A DNA stretch of 23,468 nucleotides. Source: a virus. Under the pieces are notes generated by a model, which was given only the letters and a program-made list of their open reading frames with translations, ran no database searches and was not told where the DNA came from. The stretch lies in IMG/VR virus record IMGVR_UViG_3300020147_000026, positions 1 to 23,468 of that record. One strand, written 5' to 3'. Both the position numbers and the translations under genes were made by a program. This document shows, one piece after another, positions 1 through 5,555 of the stretch (positions within the stretch are counted from its first letter, which is position 1; every line of letters begins with the position of its first letter).

Positions 1-45
1 CACCACAAAGTGAGGTATCCTATCTTTTAGACTATTCCAGAATTG

Positions 46-240
46 TTAGTTAATTTCATTTTTTCTTTGTTCTGATAAACATTCCATATGAACCTGAGAA
101 CCACCCTTAAAATAAGGGTCAAAATATGAAATTCTAGTGCTTACTTCATTATTACATTTTGCACATAAAATGTAGGTGTCTCCATGAATTGTTCCACCAA
201 TCTTATGTGTTGTATCACGTATAATTTTTTGTTTAAGCAT
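46..240 (-). CDS. small zinc-ribbon-like hypothetical protein
   Basis: I do not recognise this protein. From the ATG at 240 it is 64 residues long. It carries a Cys-x2-Cys pair (CAKC) followed about 25 residues later by H-x2-C (HMEC), which could form one zinc site. The reading frame stays open upstream to 294, but that part lies inside the tRNA-Tyr gene, so I chose the ATG at 240. It has a GAGG upstream, though about 12 bases away, which is rather far. It is the first gene after tRNA-Tyr on the same strand and may share its transcript. No function can be assigned. Confidence 0.6.
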   Translation of the reverse strand: MLKQKIIRDTTHKIGGTIHGDTYILCAKCNNEVSTRISYFDPYFKGGSQVHMECLSEQRKNEIN

Positions 241-262
241 AATAAATATTTTCCTCATTGAT

Positions 263-348
263 TGGTGCGTTAGGTAGGATTCGAACCTACTCACCCAGAG
301 GGAACAGATTTACAGTCTGCCGCAACTCTCCAACTTTGCCGCTAACGC
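263..348 (-). tRNA. tRNA-Tyr (anticodon GUA)
   Basis: A complete class II tRNA with encoded CCA. The acceptor stem GCGTTAG pairs fully with CTAACGC, followed by discriminator A and CCA. The D stem is GCAA/TTGC. The anticodon stem GCAGA/TCTGT holds loop CTGTAAA, giving anticodon GTA. A long variable arm and the T arm GTAGG-TTCGAAT-CCTAC follow. The long variable arm is what bacterial tRNA-Tyr has. It lies just downstream of the large structured RNA on the same strand, so RNase P cutting at its 5' end could release that RNA. Confidence 0.95.
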
Positions 349-778
349 ATTAAAACTTATACGCTCTCTGTTCTTTTTCAAGAATAAGTTGTACCGGAAG
401 ACAACCTAACAGATATAATCTATAGAGACGTATAAATTCTAAATTAAATGTTCATAAGGTTGAGACTACACTTATGAGTTAGCGCTTCAAGCATTATTGC
501 TACCCTTGCGAGGTAACTTTCTCTTGACGTCCACTAGACCTCTTGCGAGTATTCTAGTACGCTAACAACACCGCAGTTTTAAGTCATGCAATAGACTTGA
601 CATATGGTATTACTCTGTATCTTCATTTCCGTCTACCTTGCGGGCAGTTCGAGTTGGCAGCTCTACGAACTTTCTAATACAAACTAAATCATCCTTGCGA
701 GAATCATTAGACTCAGTTAACCGAAGTTCTGAGTATTAGGTGTCTTTCATACCATATCGGAACAGACTTTGCTTTTTA

Positions 779-862
779 ATCGATGGTTGGATTTGAACCA
801 ACTGCCGACTCCTTAAAATGGAGTTGCTCTACCAAATGAGCTACATGTGAACCTACCTCGAT
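779..862 (-). ncRNA. tRNA-Lys(UUU)-like fold embedded in the large RNA
   Basis: The D arm (GCTC...GAGC with the GGT-A loop), the anticodon arm (ACTCC/GGAGT, loop ATTTTAA, anticodon TTT) and the T arm (GTTGG-TTCAAAT-CCAAC) are all normal. The acceptor stem is not. The seven bases next to the D arm (TCACATG) do not pair with the 3' strand CATCGAT. A partner, ATCGAGG (6 of 7 pairs), lies 12 bases further out at 856-862. No CCA is encoded. Outside this, GGAACAG (minus strand, 866-872) pairs perfectly with CTGTTCC (759-765). The fold therefore looks like a domain of the large RNA rather than a free tRNA, though a decayed or oddly processed tRNA-Lys is possible. Confidence 0.7.
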
Positions 863-1402
863 GTGCTGTTCCTGTTGTTTCATATTCTTTTGGAATACAA
901 AATGCAACACACCGAATACCTTTTACCTGTCGGTTACTCAGTCATATTTCACGATATCTGTCTAATCTTTTTGGGATTATCCAGTAACCGTTAATATTGC
1001 ATATAAGCTCTAGACTACAACATCTCGAACCTATATACTACCCTTTCTCATACAAACTAACTGGTTGGTTTTGTTGTGAAGTCAGCACCACCTGTTACTT
1101 TCCTTTGACACTGTTTGTCCAGCTTCAAAAGCCGGCAGTAAGCCAAAGTTCTTTCCACAACACCAGCGTCATTCTTACCTCCACCAGTCTTATTAGTGAA
1201 GGAATCCTCGCGGATTTGAGCAGGCTTGCATAAATGGACTATTACTAGCGCTGGTATGTAGGCATTCCAGCTTTGGCCCTATCACTAGGGTTATCCTATT
1301 GAGATTATGCTCCCAATTTCTCAAACTCAATCAGGGGAGAGAGTTAAGGAATAAAAGGTGTCTATTCCAGGGGAATAAAAAGAATAGACACATAAATCAG
1401 TT

Positions 1403-1433
1403 TGGTTAATAAGTATGGATTCGAACCATAACC
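1403..1433 (-). ncRNA. T-loop hairpin followed by CCA, no matching tRNA 5' half
   Basis: On the minus strand TATGG-TTCGAAT-CCATA is a perfect tRNA T arm. It is followed by seven bases (CTTATTA), an A and CCA, exactly as at a tRNA 3' end. The 70-90 bases upstream contain no matching acceptor strand (TAATAAG would be needed), no D arm and no seven-base anticodon loop. They form a long hairpin around 1444-1482 instead. GGT/ACC at the edges can also pair. I read it as a T-loop element of the large RNA. Confidence 0.5.
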
Positions 1434-1719
1434 TCCGTTCCGTTTCTACACTTTGAATCGCTAAATTCTTCAGTGTATAATCCGGACTCAGTGTGCTTTC
1501 CTATACACTACTTAAAATACTGAATAGTCGGTTAGCGCCGAGTCTCCAGTACCCAAATTCGAAAGTTTTATCTGGGTTAGACTAATTTTCTGCTTGATTC
1601 GTATGAATCTCGATGCAGTTCCTGGCTTCCAACCAGGCGGTGGTTTATATGGTCAGGGTTGGAAGATAACCAATTTAGCTCACGCCTTTAACTCTCGTTA
1701 TATAAAATTAATCTAACTT

Positions 1720-1785
1720 AGATAAAACTTTAGTTCACCTTGGTTATACCCTTAGTTTTATAACCAAGGTGAACAAATTTTATCT
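1720..1785 (-). repeat. long hairpin, 16-bp perfect stem with imperfect extension
   Basis: The arms 1733-1748 and 1759-1774 are perfect reverse complements with a 10-base loop. The pairing continues with small defects through 1720-1732 and 1775-1785 to nearly 28 pairs. It lies just downstream, in minus-strand sense, of the 13-bp helix that closes the first domain of the large RNA. It could be a peripheral helix of that RNA or a processing site. It lacks a good U tract on either strand, so I do not call it a terminator. Confidence 0.7.
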
Positions 1786-2216
1786 GTAAAGGACACTAAG
1801 CCTATCCACGTCGTAACCTCAACCGAGATTGCAATCTCACCGGTATGTTCGTGCATACATAACGCGATACTTTATACTGCATATCCGTAGCGGCTTTTTC
1901 GGTAGCGTTAATTCAAGTCAGTCTTGGTTGTCCCAGTTTCATTCGTTGAATTAACCTAATTTATTAATGGGTCTATTTACGATTTAAATCCACCATGTCG
2001 TCAGGACCTGCGCGGTCAACGCGTATAGTGGTATAGGTTTCGTTTATAGTGTCCTTTACTATTGCTACTACATCAGTAGCTTGTCTATTTTACTTGATTA
2101 GGTGTTTGCCTAATCTTTCATCCAGAACCCCGCTATTTTTATACTTTTACTGTGTATCGGCAGAAGCGTCGCCAAACAGTTACTTCAAAGAGCGTTTACT
2201 GCTAAACTATTTGATA

Positions 2217-2245
2217 ATTATATATCAATAAGAATTAAAAGTAAA
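2217..2245 (-). promoter_or_regulatory. early-type promoter, array copy 1 (nearest the RNA)
   Basis: The -35 TTTACT (2240-2245) and perfect -10 TATAAT (2217-2222) are separated by 17 bases. This matches host-sigma70 promoters and the GTTTACT-type -35 typical of T4 early promoters. The predicted start, near 2210, marks the 5' end of the structured RNA. Confidence 0.8.
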
Positions 2246-2292
2246 ACATTTTTTAAAACTTATTTCTTTACAACTTTTCAAACAGTAGATGA

Positions 2293-2321
2293 ATTATATA
2301 TTAATAAAAATTAAATGTAAA
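2293..2321 (-). promoter_or_regulatory. early-type promoter, array copy 2
   Basis: The -35 TTTACA (2316-2321), 17-base spacer and -10 TATAAT (2293-2298) lie exactly 76 bases upstream of copy 1. The sequence around it is a diverged direct repeat of the copy 1 surroundings, about 75 bases per unit. Confidence 0.8.
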
Positions 2322-2367
2322 ACAATTTTTTAACTTTTATTTCTACAACAATTCAATCAATAGAGTC

Positions 2368-2396
2368 ATTATAAACAGTTTATAGATTAAAGTAAA
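2368..2396 (-). promoter_or_regulatory. early-type promoter, array copy 3
   Basis: The -35 TTTACT within GTTTACTT (2391-2396), 17-base spacer and -10 TATAAT (2368-2373) lie 75 bases upstream of copy 2. Its -35 sits right after the terminator at 2405-2434, so the array is insulated from upstream transcription. Confidence 0.75.
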
Positions 2397-2404
2397 CAGT
2401 AGAG

Positions 2405-2434
2405 TAAAAAAAACCTCTAACTAAGTAGAGGTTG
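2405..2434 (-). terminator. intrinsic terminator before the promoter array
   Basis: On the minus strand AACCTCTA (2426-2433) pairs with TAGAGGTT (2412-2419), and a run of eight T follows at once. The left arm can instead pair with an upstream copy at 2458-2468 over 11 bp (see the attenuator entry). Confidence 0.85.
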
Positions 2435-2468
2435 TCATTAACACTGCTTAAACTTTAACAACCTCTAC
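2412..2468 (-). promoter_or_regulatory. candidate translation-sensitive attenuator (three mutually exclusive arms)
   Basis: Three arms occur in minus-strand order. Arm 1 is GTAGAGGTTGT (2458-2468), arm 2 is its perfect 11-base complement (2425-2435), and arm 3 is TAGAGGTT plus the T run (2412-2419). Arm 2 can pair with arm 1 (antiterminator) or arm 3 (terminator). The TAG stop codon of the 43-codon ORF lies inside arm 1. A ribosome stopping there would block arm 1 and favour termination; without translation, read-through would be favoured. The geometry is seen in the sequence; the regulation is inferred. Confidence 0.5.
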
Positions 2469-2596
2469 ATTAAGTCCATTCCTCTATTAGTATAGAACGC
2501 AGGACGAGAACCTTTATCTGACACTTGAATGTCATGTGCTGTCTCAACCTCAAAGAGGAAAGCTAGCATTGATAAGGTTTTACTAATGTTTTTCAT
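2465..2596 (-). CDS. 43-residue small ORF, possible leader peptide
   Basis: ATG at 2596 to TAG at 2465. I do not recognise the peptide. It starts MKNISKTLSMLAFLF and ends in GMDLM, with a hydrophobic patch near residues 9-15 and acidic residues after it. No Shine-Dalgarno sequence is visible. Instead a T4 late-promoter box TATAAATA lies at 2603-2610, only six bases before the ATG, so a late transcript would be almost leaderless. The stop codon sits inside arm 1 of the attenuator-like hairpin set, which makes a regulatory leader peptide possible. It follows pqqA on the same strand. It could also be a chance frame. Confidence 0.45.
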   Translation of the reverse strand: MKNISKTLSMLAFLFEVETAHDIQVSDKGSRPAFYTNRGMDLM

Positions 2597-2602
2597 ATAA
2601 TT

Positions 2603-2610
2603 TATTTATA
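2603..2610 (-). promoter_or_regulatory. late promoter box TATAAATA
   Basis: An exact match to the T4 late promoter -10 box recognised by gp55 RNA polymerase. Transcription would start about at the ATG of the 43-codon ORF and run to the terminator at 2405 or through it. Confidence 0.55.
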
Positions 2611-2658
2611 AACTTCGAGTGATAAAACTGAATATTTTTGAAAAATATTTTAAAAGAA

Positions 2659-2682
2659 TAAGGGAGAACTTAATCTCCCTTG
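2659..2682 (-). terminator. terminator after pqqA
   Basis: On the minus strand AAGGGAGA and TCTCCCTT form an 8-bp stem (2674-2681 with 2660-2667) with a six-base loop. It is followed by a T-rich stretch (TTATTCTTTT). It starts nine bases after the pqqA stop codon. Confidence 0.7.
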
Positions 2683-2689
2683 ATTTCTA

Positions 2690-2761
2690 TTACTTATTCA
2701 TCACATACATCGTAACTTCAAAGCCAAATCTCATTTCAGTTGCTGTAGGTTTCGTCCACAT
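2690..2761 (-). CDS. pqqA: PqqA, ribosomally made precursor peptide of the cofactor PQQ
   Basis: A 23-residue peptide that starts MWTKP and contains GFEVTMY, the PqqA signature. In PqqA the Glu and Tyr of E-x3-Y (here Glu15 and Tyr19) are joined by the radical-SAM enzyme PqqE, with PqqD as peptide chaperone, and become the body of pyrroloquinoline quinone. Both residues and the spacing are kept, and the length is what the family has. A perfect AAGGAG lies six bases before the ATG at 2761 and a terminator follows, so it looks like a working gene with its own short transcript. No pqqB, C, D or E gene is in the window, so it would depend on the host's enzymes. It was overlooked by length-limited ORF calling. 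The function in infection is inferred. Confidence 0.92.
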   Translation of the reverse strand: MWTKPTATEMRFGFEVTMYVMNK

Positions 2762-2793
2762 ATTGCTCTCCTTGTTGATATTGGTACTACAGT

Positions 2794-2799
2794 ATTATA
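2794..2799 (-). promoter_or_regulatory. possible -10 box for pqqA
   Basis: A perfect TATAAT lies 33 bases before the pqqA start codon. No good -35 is present at 16-18 bases (the sequence there is GTAAAA), so this is a weak or activated promoter at best. Confidence 0.35.
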
Positions 2800-2862
2800 T
2801 ATCATCTGAGCAATGATTTTACTATGCATAAAGTATTAAAACATAGTAATTAAAAGTATTAA

Positions 2863-3288
2863 TTATGCAGCCTTCTTTAGTCCTATCGTATACTTAGACT
2901 TAAGTTCCCAGCTAGCCTTATCTTTAAATGGAATAATCTTGATTGAGGAAACGGCCGCGGACCTTTCAATCTTTGATTTGTCTACTACTTGAACAAGACC
3001 CCATTCTGAAAGAAGCTTGATAATTGTGTTGCGTCTTTCGATGTCAGCAACAGTAAGTGTGGCTTCCTTATTATCTAACGCAAACAGTTCCTTAAAATGA
3101 ACAATAAAATATTTACCTTGCTTGTGTAAGATATTACAAGTTTGATAAAGAACCTTTGATGTCATTGAAGCGATACCCATTCTTGTAAGGGTTTCTTTAA
3201 TCTTCAAAAAATCATCTGGCTCATTGAGAATTACTTCAACCATAGATTCTGGTGTCCAATCATAAAAAATTACATTCAAAGTTGTCAT
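2863..3288 (-). CDS. regA: RegA translational repressor
   Basis: RegA binds the ribosome start sites of phage early mRNAs and blocks their translation. The protein aligns along its length with T4 RegA (122 residues) through DFLKIKETLTRMGIA, KVLYQ, YFIVHFKE, EWGLV and the C-terminal KYTIG. The frame starts at ATG 3288, which overlaps the gp62 stop as ATGA and suggests translational coupling. The T4 protein, however, corresponds to an internal ATG at 3243 (MVEVILNEP), which gives 126 residues but has no clear Shine-Dalgarno. The longer start would add 15 residues. It is the last gene of the clamp and clamp-loader operon, as in T4; the DNA polymerase gene that follows in T4 is absent here. Confidence 0.93.
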   Translation of the reverse strand: MTTLNVIFYDWTPESMVEVILNEPDDFLKIKETLTRMGIASMTSKVLYQTCNILHKQGKYFIVHFKELFALDNKEATLTVADIERRNTIIKLLSEWGLVQVVDKSKIERSAAVSSIKIIPFKDKASWELKSKYTIGLKKAA

Positions 3289-3668
3289 TTTAACCCGCCC
3301 ACATTTTGTTGTTGTTTCAAAAAATCTATTTGCTCATCAGTCAATAAATTCAAGTATTGTAAAGCTTTTTCACTATTGACTTGATATACTTTTTTAATCA
3401 ATTCCAGATTTTCTGATGATACCGCTTTATACCACTTTGAAAATCTCTTTCTTTTATTTATAACATTTAGTAGATAACCATATTGCATATCAGAAGGAAT
3501 ATGGTTATTCACGTTCATTTCATTTGCATATAAGACAGTATCATGAAAGTAAGATAGACCACGATTAATAAGGAACGAGTTATAATCCTTAATGTTGCTT
3601 GGGTCTTCCTTTAATAAATCTGTCTTGTCTACATTAATGCTTTGTAGAAATTTAAATGGGTCACTCAT
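3285..3668 (-). CDS. 62: clamp loader small subunit gp62
   Basis: Identified by place and partial likeness: it sits between gp44 and regA, as gene 62 does in T4, and overlaps both (ATGAGTGA with gp44, ATGA with regA). gp62 joins a gp44 tetramer to load the gp45 clamp onto primer-template DNA. At 127 residues it is clearly shorter than T4 gp62 (187). The N-terminal PFKFLQSIN segment and the aromatic-rich middle (residues 40-80) fit the family. The missing length may be in the C-terminal collar part. The overlaps indicate strict translational coupling in the order 44, 62, regA. Confidence 0.85.
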   Translation of the reverse strand: MSDPFKFLQSINVDKTDLLKEDPSNIKDYNSFLINRGLSYFHDTVLYANEMNVNNHIPSDMQYGYLLNVINKRKRFSKWYKAVSSENLELIKKVYQVNSEKALQYLNLLTDEQIDFLKQQQNVGGLK

Positions 3669-4605
3669 TGAATTTACAGGTTCCCATCACTTCAGTCAAA
3701 CAAGCCATAGTATTCAGTTCATGGTCCATAACAAAAGCGGCTTTGTATTGATAGTCTGCAAGAATAAGAACCAATTGTGGGATAGATTCTTTTGACATAA
3801 TATCTGCTGACTTATCATACAGCTTACGGAAAATGTCGGTTGATTCAATATCAGAATTTGTACCAACCCATTTTCTTACGCCGGTGAAGTTCTTTTCCTT
3901 CAATAGCTTAAACATCTCGTTGTATACTTCATCACCGATGTTTACAAGAATACCCTCATCAATTACACCGGAAGATGAGTATCTTTGTAATTCATTGAGT
4001 ACTCGACGAAAATCCGGAAAATGCTTCATAATCAATGCAGCAACTACCTTCTTGTCGTACTTAATTCCTTCAGTGTCTAGAATAAAGAATGTTCTCTTCA
4101 GAAACTGAGCTGCAATTACCTTCTTATCTTTTGGCTCAATCTTAAAGTCAATCACCGAGCACCTCGAATGGAGAGGTTCGATAATCTTATTCTTATAGTT
4201 ACATGTAATAATGAATGAACAGTTGCTTGAGAACTCCTCCATCACTCCACGTAATGCTGGTTGGGTAGATTGACTGTTAAGATAATCACCCTCATCGATG
4301 ATGATAACCTTCTTTGCTCCAGTTAAACTAATACCGGATGCAAACGTCTTAATCTTACTGCGAAGGACGTCGATACCAGACTCTTCAGAACCATTAAGAA
4401 ACATGGTAGAAGCTCCAACCTCATTACATAATGCTAGAGCTAGAGTAGTCTTTCCTAATCCAGCAGTACCAGCAAAGATGAAGTTAGGAAGTCTGCCCTG
4501 AGCAACGAATTCCTTGAAAGTATTCTTCAGGCTTTCTGGGAGAATACAATCATCAATCTTACTTGGTCGATACTTTTGTACCCACAAAAATTCATTCTTA
4601 TTCAA
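3661..4605 (-). CDS. 44: clamp loader ATPase gp44
   Basis: AAA+ ATPase of the sliding-clamp loader, 314 residues (T4: 319). The start matches the family pattern QKYRPSKIDDCILP. Visible motifs are Walker A GTAGLGKTT (residues 46-54), Walker B VIIIDEGD, sensor 1 FIITCN and the Ser-Arg-Cys arginine finger (LHSRC). The C-terminal half holds the collar domain. The start codon is TTG at 4605, overlapping the gp45 stop; no ATG or good GTG is available nearby. The TTG start with no clear Shine-Dalgarno implies translational coupling to gp45. Confidence 0.95.
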   Translation of the reverse strand: MNKNEFLWVQKYRPSKIDDCILPESLKNTFKEFVAQGRLPNFIFAGTAGLGKTTLALALCNEVGASTMFLNGSEESGIDVLRSKIKTFASGISLTGAKKVIIIDEGDYLNSQSTQPALRGVMEEFSSNCSFIITCNYKNKIIEPLHSRCSVIDFKIEPKDKKVIAAQFLKRTFFILDTEGIKYDKKVVAALIMKHFPDFRRVLNELQRYSSSGVIDEGILVNIGDEVYNEMFKLLKEKNFTGVRKWVGTNSDIESTDIFRKLYDKSADIMSKESIPQLVLILADYQYKAAFVMDHELNTMACLTEVMGTCKFNE

Positions 4606-5287
4606 AATCAGAGTCCGATTCTAGTCCAACATAATATGTCAATTTAGTTACTTCGGCAGCATTAACGAACTTCGATACCTTATTGCTGGAGATAGACACA
4701 TTATAATCCCCTGGTACCAGACGTAAATTGCTGATTTTAAAATAAGCACTAAAAATTTCCTTTGTGCTTCCAACAGGAAATTCAAACTTATTGGCTGACG
4801 AGTTCTTCTTGTCTCCAACGATAACCTTGATTGAAGAACCATCCCCTCGAACAAGGACGTCTTGTGCCTTAAGGACATTAGACGTCTTTATAATCATATT
4901 GATATTATCAAGACTCAATGAGAAATTAATTGATGCTTCTGGAAAATTATCCTTGATTGTTGGAACATTGTCATCATTAATGTTAGGTTTGGTAAGAATT
5001 TCTGGCTCTGCGCCAAAATACTTGATAACCTGGTCATTCTCGCTAATGGTAACATATCCCTTATAGAACTCAATTTCTGGGTCCTTGAAAAGGGACATAG
5101 CACTAAGGAATTCTGTTAGGTCGTAGATGCCAAAATCAGAAGGAATAGTTTCCTTAATTTCGGCATGACCAAGAAGAGTTTCCTCAATTGATAAAGTTGA
5201 GATATTGTTACCTTTTGTTAGTAGCAAATTTGGATTAATTCTGCTGAAGTTTTCCAATACTACCATTGTGTCTTTACTAAATTTCAT
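4598..5287 (-). CDS. 45: sliding clamp gp45
   Basis: Processivity clamp of the replicative polymerase, and in T4-like phages also the mobile activator of late transcription through gp55. The length of 229 residues matches T4 (228). The N-terminal TMVVLENFSRINPNLLL and the overall alpha/beta pattern fit the gp45 family, and the gene lies immediately before gp44 as in T4. AAGGA occurs upstream, but 13 bases from the ATG. A GATAAATA sequence at the same place resembles a one-mismatch late promoter. The ORF reached by frameshifting from the MoxR gene ends at 5304, just upstream. Confidence 0.93.
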   Translation of the reverse strand: MKFSKDTMVVLENFSRINPNLLLTKGNNISTLSIEETLLGHAEIKETIPSDFGIYDLTEFLSAMSLFKDPEIEFYKGYVTISENDQVIKYFGAEPEILTKPNINDDNVPTIKDNFPEASINFSLSLDNINMIIKTSNVLKAQDVLVRGDGSSIKVIVGDKKNSSANKFEFPVGSTKEIFSAYFKISNLRLVPGDYNVSISSNKVSKFVNAAEVTKLTYYVGLESDSDFE

Positions 5288-5303
5288 AATAAGTTATTTA
5301 TCC

Positions 5304-5555
5304 TTAATTGTTTGATTTGACATGCCATGAGTCTGTTGTTATGTCATACTTTATAGAATAATTATTAGAATCTACTTCTCCAGAATTTTCTAACAATTTC
5401 CTAACCTCTTCATTCCATAAAAAAGTATCAGTTCCTGCATTATTAGGTACCTTTGTCACTAATTTACCTAGTATACTGGGAGACCCATCATATAAGTTAT
5501 ATGGGTCTGTAAAAGCCGGGTCTACCTCAATTTTATCTGGTAGACCCGCTATTCT
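5304..5555 (-). CDS. start-less C-terminal extension of the MoxR ATPase, reached by -1 frameshift
   Basis: An open stretch of 83 codons in the -1 frame relative to the MoxR ATPase gene, ending TAA at 5304. It has no ATG. The only plausible internal start is a GTG in the middle. It begins where the ATPase gene has a run of seven A (5555-5561). The translated part begins RIAGLPDKIEVDPAF and ends SWHVKSNN, with a composition like a real protein. Joining at the A run would give an ATPase of about 440 residues. I do not recognise the extension. Alternatives are a separate small protein from the GTG, or a recent frameshift mutation or sequencing error in the A run. Confidence 0.6.
   Translation of the reverse strand, partial: RIAGLPDKIEVDPAFTDPYNLYDGSPSILGKLVTKVPNNAGTDTFLWNEEVRKLLENSGEVDSNNYSIKYDITTDSWHVKSNN

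Larger units (their letters stand above)
350..2210 (-). ncRNA. candidate giant structured non-coding RNA (one or two RNAs), GOLLD/ROOL-like in size and setting
   Basis: About 1.86 kb without a credible protein gene, packed with paired elements on the minus strand. Long helices: 13 bp perfect between 2047-2059 and 1786-1798; 16 bp at 1733-1748/1759-1774; 10 bp at 1358-1367/1382-1391; 9 bp at 1657-1665/1626-1634; 8 bp at 983-990/931-938; 9 bp closing 601-759; 7 bp at 560-566/478-484. GNRA tetraloops include GUGA (1277-1290), GUAA (1239-1248), GCGA (1203-1216), GAAA (371-384) and GCAA (533-558). A UUCG hairpin sits at 711-734, and three more hairpins present CGCAA loops at 687-708, 633-647 and 501-514. 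Three tandem early-type promoters lie directly upstream. A hairpin at 1358-1391 could mark a boundary between two RNAs. GOLLD and ROOL are known giant phage-borne RNAs often found next to tRNAs; assignment to either is inference. Confidence 0.75.

Noticed and set aside
241-294. Upstream extension of the first small gene
   Set aside because: It would read through the 3' part of tRNA-Tyr; the ATG at 240 avoids this.
500-708. The repeated TTGCGAG motif on the plus strand as a CRISPR or protein-binding repeat
   Set aside because: The copies are the CGCAA loops of separate hairpins with different stems and irregular spacing, so they are RNA loop motifs.
997-1233. Plus-strand 78-codon frame in the left non-coding region
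   Set aside because: No ribosome site, odd composition, and it runs across GNRA hairpins of the minus-strand RNA.
1400-1700. Group I intron splitting a tRNA
   Set aside because: No convincing P7/P3 core and no exon halves that join into a tRNA.
1403-1965. tmRNA (ssrA), normal or permuted
   Set aside because: The T arm and CCA are right, but I found no GGATTCGAC-type 5' domain, no paired acceptor strand in place and no tag frame. A covariance-model search would be decisive.
2049-2231. Plus-strand 60-codon frame
   Set aside because: It overlaps the closing helix, several hairpins and the first promoter of the structured RNA; no ribosome site.
2619-2816. Plus-strand 65-codon frame
   Set aside because: It lies antisense to pqqA and its terminator; pqqA has a perfect ribosome site and a recognisable family sequence.
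5517-5548. The stem after the MoxR gene as a simple terminator
   Set aside because: Only four T follow, and the stem begins six bases after a slippery A run that leads into a long open frame; kept as an alternative only.
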